This document shows positions 44,551 to 55,436 of a DNA stretch of 64,000 nt, piece after piece. The notes beneath the pieces were generated by a model that was given only the letters and a program-made list of their open reading frames with translations, did not search any database and was not told the DNA's origin. Numbering within the stretch: the stretch's first letter is position 1; each line of letters opens with the position of its first letter. Origin of the DNA: CAVRQM01 sp963822705 (GTDB taxonomy: Bacteria > Pseudomonadota > Alphaproteobacteria > Acetobacterales > Acetobacteraceae); contig CAWGIX010000004.1 in the NCBI GenBank assembly GCA_963822705.1, positions 124,001-188,000 of the forward strand, in the 5' to 3' direction. A program made the translations under genes and the position numbers.

Positions 44551-47500
44551 GTCGCCCCCTCACGGGGGCGCGGATCGAAACCGCATCACCGCTGCGTCAA
44601 CCGCAACGCGCAGCAGTCGCCCCCTCACGGGGGCGCGGATCGAAACATCGCGATAGCGCAGCAGCACGTCGACGGTCCATTGGTCGCCCCCTCACGGGGG
44701 CGCGGATCGAAACTCGCATGGCACGATCAGTCGCGCATGCGCGCATGGTCGCCCCCTCACGGGGGCGCGGATCGAAACCACGCGTCAGCGCCACGTCCGC
44801 ACAGCCGCTCGGCGGTCGCCCCCTCACGGGGGCGCGGATCGAAACGCTGCATCGCGGCGCCACGGCGGCATGCCGCGGCGCGTCGCCCCCTCACGGGGGC
44901 GCGGATCGAAACCGGCAGTGGCGACACTGCGCGCGCGTGCCGCCGACTGTCGCCCCCTCACGGGGGCGCGGATCGAAACCCGTGCGCGCGGCGTCCGGCG
45001 TCGAGGTCGCGCCGGTCGCCCCCTCACGGGGGCGCGGATCGAAACCGTGCGGCGCTGCGTGCATGTCGCTGCGATCGCGCAGTCGCCCCCTCACGGGGGC
45101 GCGGATCGAAACGCCTGACGACGCGGCTCGGCGGCGTCGATGCTCAGCGTCGCCCCCTCACGGGGGCGCGGATCGAAACTCGGCACGTTCGCGCGCGCTC
45201 GCGAGCGCTGACGTCGCCCCCTCACGGGGGCGCGGATCGAAACACGATCTGGCGACGTCGCTGACGCGCAGCGCGACGGGTCGCCCCCTCACGGGGGCGC
45301 GGATCGAAACATCGTCGAGTCGCATGCGCAGTCGAGCATGCTAGCGTCGCCCCCTCACGGGGGCGCGGATCGAAACGTCGGCGCAGATCACGGCGGCGAC
45401 GCGCAGCGCGGTCGCCCCCTCACGGGGGCGCGGATCGAAACAATGCCGATGGGCACTCGCGATCTGCGTCGACCTGCGGTCGCCCCCTCACGGGGGCGCG
45501 GATCGAAACCGCTGAGCGGCGACCGCGATCGGCGTCACGTGCTGGTCGCCCCCTCACGGGGGCGCGGATCGAAACGCTGCGATCGCTGCGCTGTGCATCG
45601 GCATGCGGCCGGTCGCCCCCTCACGGGGGCGCGGATCGAAACGACTGGCACGGTCGGCGATGCAGACGATGTCGTCAGCAGTCGCCCCCTCACGGGGGCG
45701 CGGATCGAAACACGTCGAACCCAGATGCAGCTGGCGTCGACCATGCGTCGCCCCCTCACGGGGGCGCGGATCGAAACGATGCGATCCGCAGCTCAGGCGC
45801 TGCGGACACGTGTCGCCCCCTCACGGGGGCGCGGATCGAAACACGTCTCGTGCGTTGCCGACCCGCTGCTGGACCGTCGCCCCCTCACGGGGGCGCGGAT
45901 CGAAACCTCGACGTAGGCGATCGCAGCTCGGGGTCGCCCCCTCACGGGGGCGCGGATCGAAACTGCTCGTAACGCGTCGGCTCGTCGCCCCCTCACGGGG
46001 GCGCGGATCGAAACATCGCTGGCCCGACGTGCGGCGTCGATGTCGCTACAGGTCGCCCCCTCACGGGGGCGCGGATCGAAACGTCGATCTGTCGGGCGTA
46101 GCAGGCGCGGCGCCACGGTCGCCCCCTCACGGGGGCGCGGATCGAAACGGCTGCGACGCCGATCGACGCGCTGAACGTGCCGGCGTCGCCCCCTCACGGG
46201 GGCGCGGATCGAAACATGCGACGGCATCGCGTCGCGGTCGGCGCCGCGCGTCGCCCCCTCACGGGGGCGCGGATCGAAACTCGTCGATGCCGGCCGCGTC
46301 GGCGCCAGTCGGCCGTCGCCCCCTCACGGGGGCGCGGATCGAAACGTCGATCGTGTCGATCGCTCGCGCATAGCCGCGTGGTCGCCCCCTCACGGGGGCG
46401 CGGATCGAAACATGCGTCGTGCCGCGATGCGCCGGTCGACGCTGCCGGTCGCCCCCTCACGGGGGCGCGGATCGAAACCGCCAGCGCCGCGAGCGCCCGG
46501 CGCTGGCGCACGGTCGCCCCCTCACGGGGGCGCGGATCGAAACGTGCACGCACGGCGATCGCGTCCGACGCGATCGGCGTCGCCCCCTCACGGGGGCGCG
46601 GATCGAAACAGTCGCTAAGTCGCGGATCGCCGGCAGCGTCACGTCGCCCCCTCACGGGGGCGCGGATCGAAACTCGCGTCGCGAGACCGCGTCCGTCGAT
46701 GGCCGAGGTCGCCCCCTCACGGGGGCGCGGATCGAAACATACGACGTCGCGATCCGGTGCGCGATCGGGCCGGGTCGCCCCCTCACGGGGGCGCGGATCG
46801 AAACTCGCGAGCAGTCCGGCTCGAGCGATCGACGGCTGGTCGCCCCCTCACGGGGGCGCGGATCGAAACGTCTACCGGCCGAGCGCGTGCCGCGTTGCGC
46901 GGTCGCCCCCTCACGGGGGCGCGGATCGAAACGCTGACTGGCCGATGCACTACGGCGGGTCAAGCGTCGCCCCCTCACGGGGGCGCGGATCGAAACCACG
47001 CAGCGCGCCATGCTCGGCTCGCCGCGCCGCTGTCGCCCCCTCACGGGGGCGCGGATCGAAACGATCAGATCACTGCCCGCATCTCCGGACATGTAGGCGT
47101 CGCCCCCTCACGGGGGCGCGGATCGAAACCTGCGACGTCCTGGCGCGGCGGCTCATCGGTCGCGGCGTCGCCCCCTCACGGGGGCGCGGATCGAAACACG
47201 TCAGGCAGTCGATCCCGTGACGCGTCGGCAACGTCGCCCCCTCACGGGGGCGCGGATCGAAACGCGTATCGAGCAGCCCGAGCGCGTAGGCCTCGCGGGT
47301 CGCCCCCTCACGGGGGCGCGGATCGAAACAGCGTCACACGTCACGTCGCTGGTCGATCGCGCTCGTCGCCCCCTCACGGGGGCGCGGATCGAAACATCTG
47401 GACAGCGTTCCGCAGCCCCTGCCGGACATGTCGCCCCCTCACGGGGGCGCGGATCGAAACATGGCACAAGCTGCCAAGCGACGATGCGACTGCATGTCGC

Positions 47501-47923
47501 CCCCTCACGGGGGCGCGGATCGAAACATGGCAGCCTGCCGATCGCGGGCAGGCGTTGCCGCGTCGCCCCCTCACGGGGGCGCGGATCGAAACACGCCGAC
47601 GCACAAACAGTGATCCAGACAGATCGTCGCCCCCTCACGGGGGCGCGGATCGAAACCAGTCGCCGGCGCCGGTTTCCATGTGCCGGCCGCACGTCGCCCC
47701 CTCACGGGGGCGCGGATCGAAACACCGGATCGACCCGGCCGCGCGCCCGGACGCCGCCGGTCGCCCCCTCACGGGGGCGCGGATCGAAACGGCTGCAGAC
47801 TGCGATGTCGAGCGCGGTGACCCCGGTCGCCCCCTCACGGGGGCGCGGATCGAAACCAGGGCTCCCCAGTAGTCGCCTTTGGCGAACGTCGGGTCGCCCC
47901 CTCATGGGGGCGCGACCCCTAAA
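44551..47923 (+). CRISPR. type I-C CRISPR array, 51 intact repeats plus degenerate terminal repeat
   Basis: Repeat is 31 bases: GTCGCCCCC, loop TCAC, then GGGGGCGCGGATCGAAAC; the 7-bp stem CGCCCCC/GGGGGCG and GAAAC end are typical of type I-C. By hand count 51 copies start at 44551, 44616, 44683 and so on to 47826, with no variants noticed, and spacers mostly 33-38 bases. The 52nd copy at 47893 is degenerate (TCATGGGGG and a lost 3' half), marking the distal end. Spacers 21 and 22 (45907-45932 and 45964-45983) are unusually short, 26 and 20 bases. Confidence 0.99.
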
Positions 47924-48433
47924 AGGGGCGCACGCGCGCCCGCGAGGCCGGCAGTCTTCAACTCAGAGCAGCTAGTGATGCCGCCCCTGGCGGCCTCGAG
48001 TTCAAACCGCCCCATGCTTGGTCACCGCCCACCGATAGCGCGGCTGATCTGGCGACCCCCGAGAAAAAGCTGCGACACTGGCCCCGCCCGATTTAGCTGC
48101 CACCCGTCACACGAGACCCGCTTGCTTGTGACGCTACCAAACATTAGCGTTCAGCCCTTGGGGATTGAGGCTCGTGCAATGGATCGATCCTTGCCGCCCT
48201 CGACTGCGCACGAGCGGAAGCGCCAAATGGGCTGGCTGGGGTCCAATCGAGCGGACCAGCGCCCATCAGGCCGAACGCAATACCCCGAAAGAGCTTCCTT
48301 CAAACTCCTAACCGACCCCCCCTAGAAGGCGCGCGCGTGTGCGCGAGGCACTTTCGCAATGCCTGTGCGCGCTATGCGCGCGCTAGTCGGCCAGCCTACT
48401 AAGCTCACCTACTAGCTAACTAATTGAAATAGC
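47924..48433. other. island right end, no gene; contains 18-bp island-end repeat
   Basis: After the array a CCCCTAAAAGGGG hairpin (about 47916-47929) may end the crRNA precursor. The next 400 bases show no protein-like frame. At 48369-48386 the 18-bp GCGCTATGCGCGCGCTAG of the left end recurs, followed by an AT-richer CTAAGCTCACCTACTAGCTA segment with CTAGC/TTAGC-like motifs, plausible integrase arm sites, just before attR. Confidence 0.5.
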
Positions 48434-48510
48434 TGGCGGACCCGACACGATTCGAACGTGCGACCTTCGCCTTCGGAGGGCGACGCTCTATCCAGCTGAG
48501 CTACGGGTCC
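48434..48510 (-). tRNA. tRNA-Arg (anticodon CCG), island attachment gene
   Basis: Acceptor GGACCCG (48504-48510, minus strand) pairs with CGGGTCC; anticodon loop CTCCGAA gives CCG; T-loop GGTTCGAATCG-like; discriminator G and encoded CCA (48434-48436). The 3' 50 bases (48434-48483) are repeated at 30103-30152, making this attR. The gene stays intact after integration because the island restores its 3' end. Confidence 0.95.
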
Positions 48511-48555
48511 CGCACCAGCAGCCATAGCGCCAAACCGGCCGCAGCGGAAGCGGCC

Positions 48556-49596
48556 TCAGCTCTGGTCCTGCAGCCACACTTTTCCCGCCAGGTCGGCCCC
48601 GGACGGCAGCGGCGCCGAGCCGTCGGCCAGCCAGCCAAGAATGTCGCCGATCGGCGCGGCGCGGCCAAGATCGCGCAGCATCAGGTGGTAGTCGTTCGGA
48701 TAATAGGCCAGCCGGACCAGCCCGTCCCGCGGCATCGCCCGCCACGCCGCCGCCATCGCGTGTTTCGGCACCAGCGCGTCGTGCGCGCCGTACAGCACCA
48801 AGGCCGGCACATGCAGGTCCGGCGCTGCGGCGAGGGCATCGTCCATCAGATCGACCAGCCCGCGCACGCTGTCGAACCGCGTCTCGTGCAAGGTCAGCGG
48901 GTCGTGCGACAGCCGGCGCAGTGCCGCCAGATTGTTGCTGGCCCAGACCCGGATCGGGCCGCCGCCCTCGACGGAAAACTCGGGAATGGTGTGGGAGACC
49001 AGCCACAGTCCGCTGCGCAACAGCACGTCCATCTCCGCCCGCCCCCACACAGCCGGGGAGACCAGCACATACGCAGACACCTCTTTCGGCCGGCGCAGGG
49101 CGGCCAGCCGCATCAGCACGGCGGCCCCCATGCTCTCGCCCATGGCCAGCACCCGCACGCCCGGATGGGCGTGGGCGAGCTGGCGCAGCATGGCGGCGGC
49201 ATCGTCGGTCATCGCCGCGGCGCCCGCCCAGCGCCCGCGACCCGGCGCCTCGCCGAAACCGCGCTGGTCCGGCGCATAAAGCGCGATGCCGGCCGCGGTA
49301 AAATCCGGTGCCGGAACCTCCCACGCGTCGCGGCTGTCGTTCATGCCGTGCAGCGCCAGCGCCACGGCCGCCGGCTTCTCCTGCGGCAGCCAGGCCCGGT
49401 ACGGCAGGCGCGCCCCGTCCGGCATGACGAAACTCCCGTCCTGCACCGGCGCCGGCGGCAGCGCTCGGGGAATCCTGCCGAGCGGTGCCGCGGCGGCGCA
49501 GCCGGCCAGGCCAAAACCCCCGGACAGGGCCAGCAGGCGGCGGCGGGGCAGCCCCGGCATGGGCACGGTTGAACGCACAGCGCCGCAGTCTATCAT
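48556..49596 (-). CDS. alpha/beta hydrolase, lysophospholipase-like lipoprotein
   Basis: Serine hydrolase of the S33/Hydrolase_4 (monoglyceride lipase-like) family. About 346 residues starting MIDCGAVRSTVPMPGLPRRR (ATG 49596 with GGGAG upstream; ATG 49560 is an alternative). A lipoprotein signal LLALSGGFGLAGC suggests an envelope anchor. ALALHGMNDSRDAWE is the oxyanion region, YAPDQRGFGEAPGRG follows, the nucleophile is in GESMGAAV, the acid in VLYGAHDALVP and the His in NDYHLML. Substrate unknown. Divergent from the zf-CHCC gene. Confidence 0.85.
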   Translation of the reverse strand: MIDCGAVRSTVPMPGLPRRRLLALSGGFGLAGCAAAAPLGRIPRALPPAPVQDGSFVMPDGARLPYRAWLPQEKPAAVALALHGMNDSRDAWEVPAPDFTAAGIALYAPDQRGFGEAPGRGRWAGAAAMTDDAAAMLRQLAHAHPGVRVLAMGESMGAAVLMRLAALRRPKEVSAYVLVSPAVWGRAEMDVLLRSGLWLVSHTIPEFSVEGGGPIRVWASNNLAALRRLSHDPLTLHETRFDSVRGLVDLMDDALAAAPDLHVPALVLYGAHDALVPKHAMAAAWRAMPRDGLVRLAYYPNDYHLMLRDLGRAAPIGDILGWLADGSAPLPSGADLAGKVWLQDQS

Positions 49597-49650
49597 GAAC
49601 CCGCCCGCTCCCACATTTTTCGGCGCCGTCTTCGCCCGAAAGGCTCGCCC

Positions 49651-49860
49651 ATGCCGGACGCGACATATCCGCCCGCGCCCATGTACCAGCCGACCGAGAT
49701 CCTGCATGCCGACGGCCCCGTGGTCGCCTGCGACGGCGGCGAGGGCGTGCTCGGGCACCCACGCGTGTATCTGCGCATCGAGGACGCACAGATATTGTGC
49801 CCGTACTGCTCGCGCCTCTACGTGCTGAGCCCGGGAGCCCGCCACGACGGTGGACACTAA
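49651..49860 (+). CDS. zinc-finger domain protein (zf-CHCC)
   Basis: 69 residues with EILHADGPVVACDGGEGVLG, HPRVYLRI and ILCPYCSRLYVL: the zf-CHCC pattern related to the NDUFS6/Lpd06 zinc subunit of complex I. Cys, His and the C-x-x-C pair are intact. The family occurs beside polA or lipid genes in many alphaproteobacteria; whether it joins complex I here is inference. Its stop overlaps the polA GTG start by 11 bases. Confidence 0.87.
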   Translation: MPDATYPPAPMYQPTEILHADGPVVACDGGEGVLGHPRVYLRIEDAQILCPYCSRLYVLSPGARHDGGH

Positions 49861-52644
49861 TCCCCTCAGCAATCAGTCCCGCGGCAACCAGGCCAGCGGA
49901 GAAAAGCGGCCGCATCTGGTCCTGATCGACGGCTCGGGTTACATCTTTCGCGCGTTTCACGCACTTCCGGCCATGAGCCGGCCGGACGGCACCCCAGTCG
50001 GCGCGGTGTTCGGCTTCACCAATATGCTCGCCAAGCTGATGCGCGAGCACACCGGCACCCATCTGGCCGTGGTGTTCGACGCCGGGAGCCAGACGTTCCG
50101 CAACCGCCTGTTCGGGGACTACAAGGCGCACCGGCCCGAACCGCCCCCGGACCTGATCCCGCAATTCGCCCTGGTGCGCGAGGCCACGCAGGCGTTCGGC
50201 GTCAGGTCGATCGAACTGGAGGACTGGGAAGCCGACGACCTGATCGCCTCCTACGCCCGCGCCATGGCGGAGCGCGGCGGACAGGTGACGATCGTTTCCT
50301 CCGACAAGGACTTCATGCAGCTGCTGCGCGCCGGCGTGGGCATGCTCGATCCGATCAAGCAAAAACCGATCGGCCCCGAAGAGGTGATGGAAAAATTCGG
50401 GGTACGGCCGGAGCGCATGATCGACCTGCAGGCGCTGATGGGCGACAGCGTCGACAACGTGCCCGGCGTGCCCGGCATCGGCCCCAAGAACGCGGCGCAG
50501 CTGCTGGACGAGCATGGCGACCTGGAGTTCATCCTGGCCGCGGCGCCGGGCATGAAGCCGTCCAAGCGGCGCGACATGCTGTTGGCCCACGCCGAGGCGG
50601 CGCGGCTGTCGCGGCAGCTGGTGGCGCTGCGCGACGATGCGCCGCTGCCGCACGACCTGGACGCGTTGGTCACCGGCGAACCGAACCGCGACACCCTTGG
50701 CGGCTGGCTGCTCCAAATGGGTTTCCGCAGCACCGCGAGCCGCCTGGGCCTGGCAACGCCGGACGGACGGCTCGCGGCGGCTCCCCCGCAAACGGTACCC
50801 GCCACGCAGATCGGCGCGCAGACCAGTCTGGCGCTCCCCGAACCGTCGGGTGCGGCGTTTGGGCAATACACCTGCCTGATCGCCCTGGACGAACTGCAGG
50901 CGTGGTGCGCCGAGGCGGTCGTGGCAGGAATGGCCGCCATCAGCGTCGAGTGGGAAACACGGGCCAAGCTGGTCGGGCTGTCGCTGGCGACTGCGCCGGG
51001 CCGGGCCTGCTATGTGCCGCTCCAGCACGCCGGGGTGCAGCCGATCGCCCCCGACGCGGCACTGGCCGCGCTTGGCGCGGTGTTCTCCGATCCGCGCGTG
51101 CTAAAGATATTTGCCGATGAAAAGGCGGCGCAGCGCGTCCTGACCGCGGCCGGCGCGTCGCTCGCCGCCCCCGCCGACGACGTGGTGCTGATGAGCTACG
51201 CCATGGAGGCGGGTCGCCACGGCCACGCCCTGGAGGAACTCTCGGCGCTGCATCTCGGCCACACGCCGATCGACCGCGACCAGATGACCGGCAGCGGCCG
51301 TAACCGGGTGGAGCTTTCACAGATCGAGCCGGAACGGCTGATGCTGCACGCGGCGGAGCGGGCCGACATCGTGCTGCGCCTCTGGCACCTGCTGCGCCCG
51401 CGGCTGCGTTCGGTTCGGGCGCTGGCGTTGTACGAGCAAGTCGACCGCCGGCTGAGCCCGGTGCTGCTGCAGATGGAGCGTGCCGGCGTGCGGGTGGATG
51501 CGGACGATCTGCGCGCCATGAGCGCCGAGTTTTCCAGCCGCATGGCGGCGATCGAGAAAGAAACGTTCAAGCTTGCCGGCGAGGAATTCAACCTGGGCAG
51601 CGCCAAGCAGCTGGGCGAGGTGCTGTTCGACCGCATGGGCCTCTCGGGCGGCAAGCGCATGAAGACCGGTGCCTGGGGCACCGATGCCTCGGTGCTGCAA
51701 TCGCTGGCCGAGCAGGGCCACGAATTGCCCTCGCGGGTGCTGGAATGGCGGCAGCTGGCGAAACTGAAATCGACCTACGCCGACTCGCTGGTGGATGAGA
51801 TCGACCCCGCAACGGGACGCGTGCATACCTGCTTTGCCATGGCGGTGGCCAGTACCGGCCGGCTGTCGTCGAACGACCCCAACCTGCAGAACATCCCGAT
51901 CCGCACCGAGGAGGGCCAGCGCATCCGCCACGCTTTCGTGGCCGCCCCAGGGCACGTGCTGGTGAGCGCGGACTACTCGCAGATCGAGCTGCGATTGCTG
52001 GCACATGTGGCCGATATTCCCCAATTGCGGGAAAGTTTTCTGAACGCCGAGGACATCCACGCCCGCACTGCGAGCGAAGTCTTTTCGGTGCCGATGGAGG
52101 GCATGGATTCCGCCACGCGCAGGCGGGCGAAGGCTATCAATTTCGGCATTATCTACGGCATCAGCGCGTTCGGCCTGGGCCGCCAGCTCGGCATCGAACC
52201 GAGTCTCGCGCGCGCGTATATCGAGGCGTATTTCGCGCGCTATCCGGGGATTCGCACCTATATGGAGCGCACGCGCGAAGAGGCCCGCACCCACGGTTTT
52301 GTGCTGACCCCGTTCGGCCGCCGCTGCTGGATTCCGGGCATCGCCGACCGCAACCCGGCGGCGCGCGGCTATGCCGAGCGGCAGGCGATCAACGCGCCGC
52401 TGCAGGGGGAGCCGCGGATATCATCAAGCGCGCCATGGTGCGGCTGCCGGCCGCGTTGCACAGTGCCGGGCTGTCGTCGCGCCTGCTGCTGCAGGTGCAT
52501 GACGAGCTGCTGTTCGAGGCGCCGGAGGGAGAAGCGGAAGCACTGGCCGCCGTCGCGCGGCGCGTGATGGAGGCTGCGGCCAGTCTCTCCGTGCCGCTGG
52601 TAGTGGAAACCGGGCACGGACGGTCGTGGTCGGAGGCGCATTGA
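49850..52644 (+). CDS. polA: DNA polymerase I (frameshifted near C-terminus)
   Basis: Repair and Okazaki-fragment polymerase. GTG 49850 starts MDTNPLSNQ; the 5' nuclease domain begins LVLIDGSGYIFRAFHALPAM and spans about 290 residues (DWEADDLIASYAR, SSDKDFMQL, GDSVDNVPGVPGIGPKNA). The middle 3'-5' exonuclease-like domain is short and lacks the DTET and N-x-K-x-D acid motifs, so proofreading is probably absent. Polymerase motifs: A in VSADYSQIELRLLAHVADIP, B in RRAKAINFGIIYG, C in VHDEL. The frame breaks at about 52410 within NAPLQG (one base lost), with the rest to 52644. Confidence 0.95.
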
Positions 52645-52756
52645 CGTAGGGGACAGGTTCTCCATCGCCGCCCGCATCTGCATCCTGTAGCCCTGCTCGG
52701 GTTTGGCACCCTTTCGACCGGGTGGTATGGCCGGCCCTCCAGAAGGGTAGGGTTTC

Positions 52757-53602
52757 ATGAAACTGCTGCGTTATGGCGAGCCGGGAGCCGAGAAGCCGGG
52801 CATGTTGGATGCCGAAGGGCGGATCCGCGGTCTTTCGGACCACGTCGGCGACTTCGACGAGCACGCACTGTCGGCTTCGGGGCTGGCCAGGCTCGCCGCC
52901 CTCGACCCGGCCACGCTGCCGCTGGTGCATGGCGAACCCCGCCTCGGGCCATGCGTGCCGCGTCCGCTCAACTTCGTGTGCATCGGCCTCAACTTCGCCG
53001 ACCACGCGGCGGAGACCGGCGCGCCGATCCCGAAAGAGCCGATCATCTTCCTGAAATCGCTCAGCGCTTTTTGCGGCCCGAACGACGACGTGAAAATTCC
53101 GCGCGGGTCGAAGAAGACGGACTGGGAGGTGGAGCTGGGCGTAGTCATCGGTACGCGTGCAAGCACGGTGCCCGACCACGAAGCGATGGACTACGTCGCG
53201 GGCTATTGCGTGATCAACGACGTGAGCGAACGCGAATTCCAGATCGAGCGCGGCGGCACCTGGGACAAGGGCAAGGGCTGCGACACTTTCGGGCCGACCG
53301 GTCCGTGGCTCGTCACCAAGGATGAGGTGGCCGATCCGCAGAACCTGTGGATGTGGCTCGACATCGATGGCAAGCGCATGCAGAACGGCAGCACCAAGAC
53401 CATGATCTTCGGCGTGCGCGAACTGGTCTCGTATGTCAGCCACTTCATTACACTCTATCCGGGCGACATCATCAGCACCGGCACCCCGCCGGGAGTCGCC
53501 TTGGGCATGAAGCCGCAACCGGTGTTTTTGGTGCCCGGACAGGAAATCCGGCTCAGCATCCAGGGGTTGGGCGAGCAGCGGCAGCGCACCGTGGCGGCGT
53601 GA
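52757..53602 (+). CDS. fumarylacetoacetate hydrolase-family protein
   Basis: 281 residues of the FAH superfamily: N-terminal MKLLRYGEPGAEKPGMLDAE, then VCIGLNFADHAAETGAPIPK, the metal-site block DWEVELGVVIGTRA (Glu, Asp ligands), GYCVINDVSEREFQIERGGT-WDKGK and TPPGVALGMKP near the end. This pattern is closest to the ureidoglycolate lyase/2-keto-4-pentenoate hydratase group. Reaction is C-C or C-N lyase on a keto acid, exact substrate unknown. A strong hairpin at 53598-53624 ends it. Confidence 0.9.
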   Translation: MKLLRYGEPGAEKPGMLDAEGRIRGLSDHVGDFDEHALSASGLARLAALDPATLPLVHGEPRLGPCVPRPLNFVCIGLNFADHAAETGAPIPKEPIIFLKSLSAFCGPNDDVKIPRGSKKTDWEVELGVVIGTRASTVPDHEAMDYVAGYCVINDVSEREFQIERGGTWDKGKGCDTFGPTGPWLVTKDEVADPQNLWMWLDIDGKRMQNGSTKTMIFGVRELVSYVSHFITLYPGDIISTGTPPGVALGMKPQPVFLVPGQEIRLSIQGLGEQRQRTVAA

Positions 53603-53624
53603 AGGGCGGAAACCGCCCTTCACG
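53598..53624. terminator. hairpin between convergent genes
   Basis: 12-bp perfect stem CGTGAAGGGCGG (53598-53609) and CCGCCCTTCACG (53613-53624) with an AAA loop, overlapping the FAH-family stop and 21 bases from the end of the convergent BNR gene. Probably a bidirectional terminator; there is no T-run. Confidence 0.55.
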
Positions 53625-53645
53625 CCGCGTCTGCGGCGCGCCCGC

Positions 53646-55314
53646 CTAGTTCGCCGCAGTGGCCGTCGTCTTCGGCAGCTTCAGGGCGCGCAAGAAAATA
53701 TCGGTCTCGTTCGGGGCTGTCGCTTGGCCGAACACCGTGTACACGGTCTGGCCGACCGACTTCATGGACATGTAGTCGCCCAGGAACACGCCGGAGGTCG
53801 TCATCGGCGCGAAATCGAAGTTGAACGACTTGTCCGTCATCCGCACTTCGTTCGACCAGTCGCCGTTGCTCAGGCAGTTGTCCGCCGAGGCCAGGATGTT
53901 GCAGGACACCGCCCAGAAATCCGCGTTGTCAGAGGCGGCACCCATCTTGTCGTTACGGAAATCGTAGTAGGTCACCACGATCGTATCATCGGCGGCCACG
54001 GCGACGGTCGGGATGAGCGCCTGCTGGAACAGCGGATTGGCGGGGTTGCGCGGAGTCTGGTTGATACGCACCGGCGCCGTCCACTCAAAGCCGTTGTCCG
54101 GCGACCAGGCGAACGCCACCTCGTCATCGCCGGTGAACCGGCTGTCCTCCCAGACCAGGTAGGTGACGTTGATCGCCGGATCCACCGCGATCGCGAACAG
54201 CACGTCCGCCGAGCGGATCGGCAGCCCCATGTTCGGCGTCATCGCCTTGTCGTTCACCATCTCCTGGGCATAGTCCGGCGTGCTCCATTTGCCGCCCTGG
54301 TCGGTCGAGCGCACCCTGCCGATACGCGACGGCTGGCCGTTCGTGTTGTCCTGCAGTTCGGTGAAGAAGTCGCCGATCGAGCCGTCGGGGAACGCGACGA
54401 TCTGGTTGGCGATGGTCTGCGAGTTCGAGCCGGGGTTCCAGATTATTTTCGGCAGCGACCAGGTTTTTCCGCCATCGGTGGTGCGCGCGAAGTAGGTGGG
54501 GCCGATCACCAGAAGTCTTCGAATGCGGCTTGGCCTTGCCGGCCGCGACGGCGCGGGCGTGGTCAAGCATCTGGTGCGCCCGATCGGTGCCGTCGCCCCC
54601 TTGCATGACCCCGTTCTGAGACCCGCCGCCGCCTTCGTCGGCGACGCCGTAGCCAGTGACGAACTGGGTCAGCCGGTCCCACACGACATAGGCAAAATGC
54701 GAATCGTTCGGGTCGGCCGTGACGGAGTTCTTGTCGTCCAGCGTATTGGGGTCGAAATCGGCGATAAGCGTGATCGGCGGACCCCAGGTCTTGCCGCCGT
54801 CGGTGGAGCGGCTGACGGTCTGGCCGCTGGATGCGGCCAGCAGGTTCGGATTGGCGCTCTCCTTGACCACCAGCGCCGACGCGTACGCGGTTCCGTCGGG
54901 CGAGAACGAGACCCATGGATCAGACGAACGCGGCCAGGGGCCGCCCTCGCATTCCGTCACCTCCGGCGTCGTGGACGCGGTGAACGTCATGCCGCCATCA
55001 AGGCTGTAGCCGTCGCGCATGCCGCGCGAGCCGCCGTTGTTCCAGCGGTCCTGCTGCACCGCGAACAGGAAATTCGAGGTATCCGCCGGGTTGATGGCGA
55101 GGCTGGGCTCGACTTCGGTTCCGCGGAACAGCGTGCCCGGTTGCCGGCGAAAATGGTCGGCCGTGCAGCCGGCGAAGATCGACGACCCGGTGATCCGCTC
55201 CAATGGCCCCAATCTCTGCGCCTGTGCCGTAACCGAGCCGGTGCAGGCGATGCCGAACGCGCTCGCCCCGCACAGAGCCCAATTGAGTACGCAATTCTTA
55301 GTGTTCGCCTTCAC
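53646..55314 (-). CDS. secreted sialidase-fold (BNR/Asp-box) protein (frameshifted)
   Basis: GTG 55314 with GGAGG upstream starts a signal peptide (MKANTKNCVLNWALCGASAF, then GSVTAQA). The body carries repeated Asp-box motifs of six-bladed beta-propellers: SLDGGMTF, STDGGKTWGPP, TTDGGKTWSLP, STDQGGKW. A break near 54520 (one extra C on the plus strand) divides it; the joined protein is about 555 residues, ending FLRALKLPKTTATAAN. Such proteins are commonly annotated as exo-alpha-sialidase, but no sialidase FRIP arginine motif was found, so the enzyme activity is doubtful. Confidence 0.8.
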
Positions 55315-55436
55315 CTGATTCCTCCGGGTTTTAGTTGCGGGTTTAGTTGGTTGTTGAATCGGACGCGGGCTCGTCGGCAAGGCACGCAAGATATGCTACT
55401 TCGCTTTCAGCGTTCCGGGCGTCAAGCGATTGGGGC

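Larger units (their letters stand above)
30103..48483. mobile_element. integrative genomic island in tRNA-Arg(CCG) carrying type I-C CRISPR-Cas
   Basis: About 18.4 kb bounded by 50-bp direct repeats from the tRNA-Arg gene, with a tyrosine integrase at the left end, a primase-polymerase/DUF3631 pair, small DNA-binding and zinc proteins, an IS5-type remnant and a whole type I-C CRISPR-Cas locus. No capsid, tail, terminase or conjugation genes are visible, so it resembles a phage satellite or small integrative element rather than a prophage or ICE. An 18-bp sequence occurs near both ends (30270 and 48369). The intact tRNA copy is kept on the right. Confidence 0.87.

Noticed and set aside
44347..47975. 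Long frames on both strands in the CRISPR array with repeated PPHGGADRN, PLTGARIET or IRAPVRGR
   Set aside because: They are translations of the 31-base CRISPR repeat, not proteins.
30103..48483. Whole island as a complete prophage
   Set aside because: No terminase, portal, capsid, tail or lysis genes are visible; only integration, replication and CRISPR functions.
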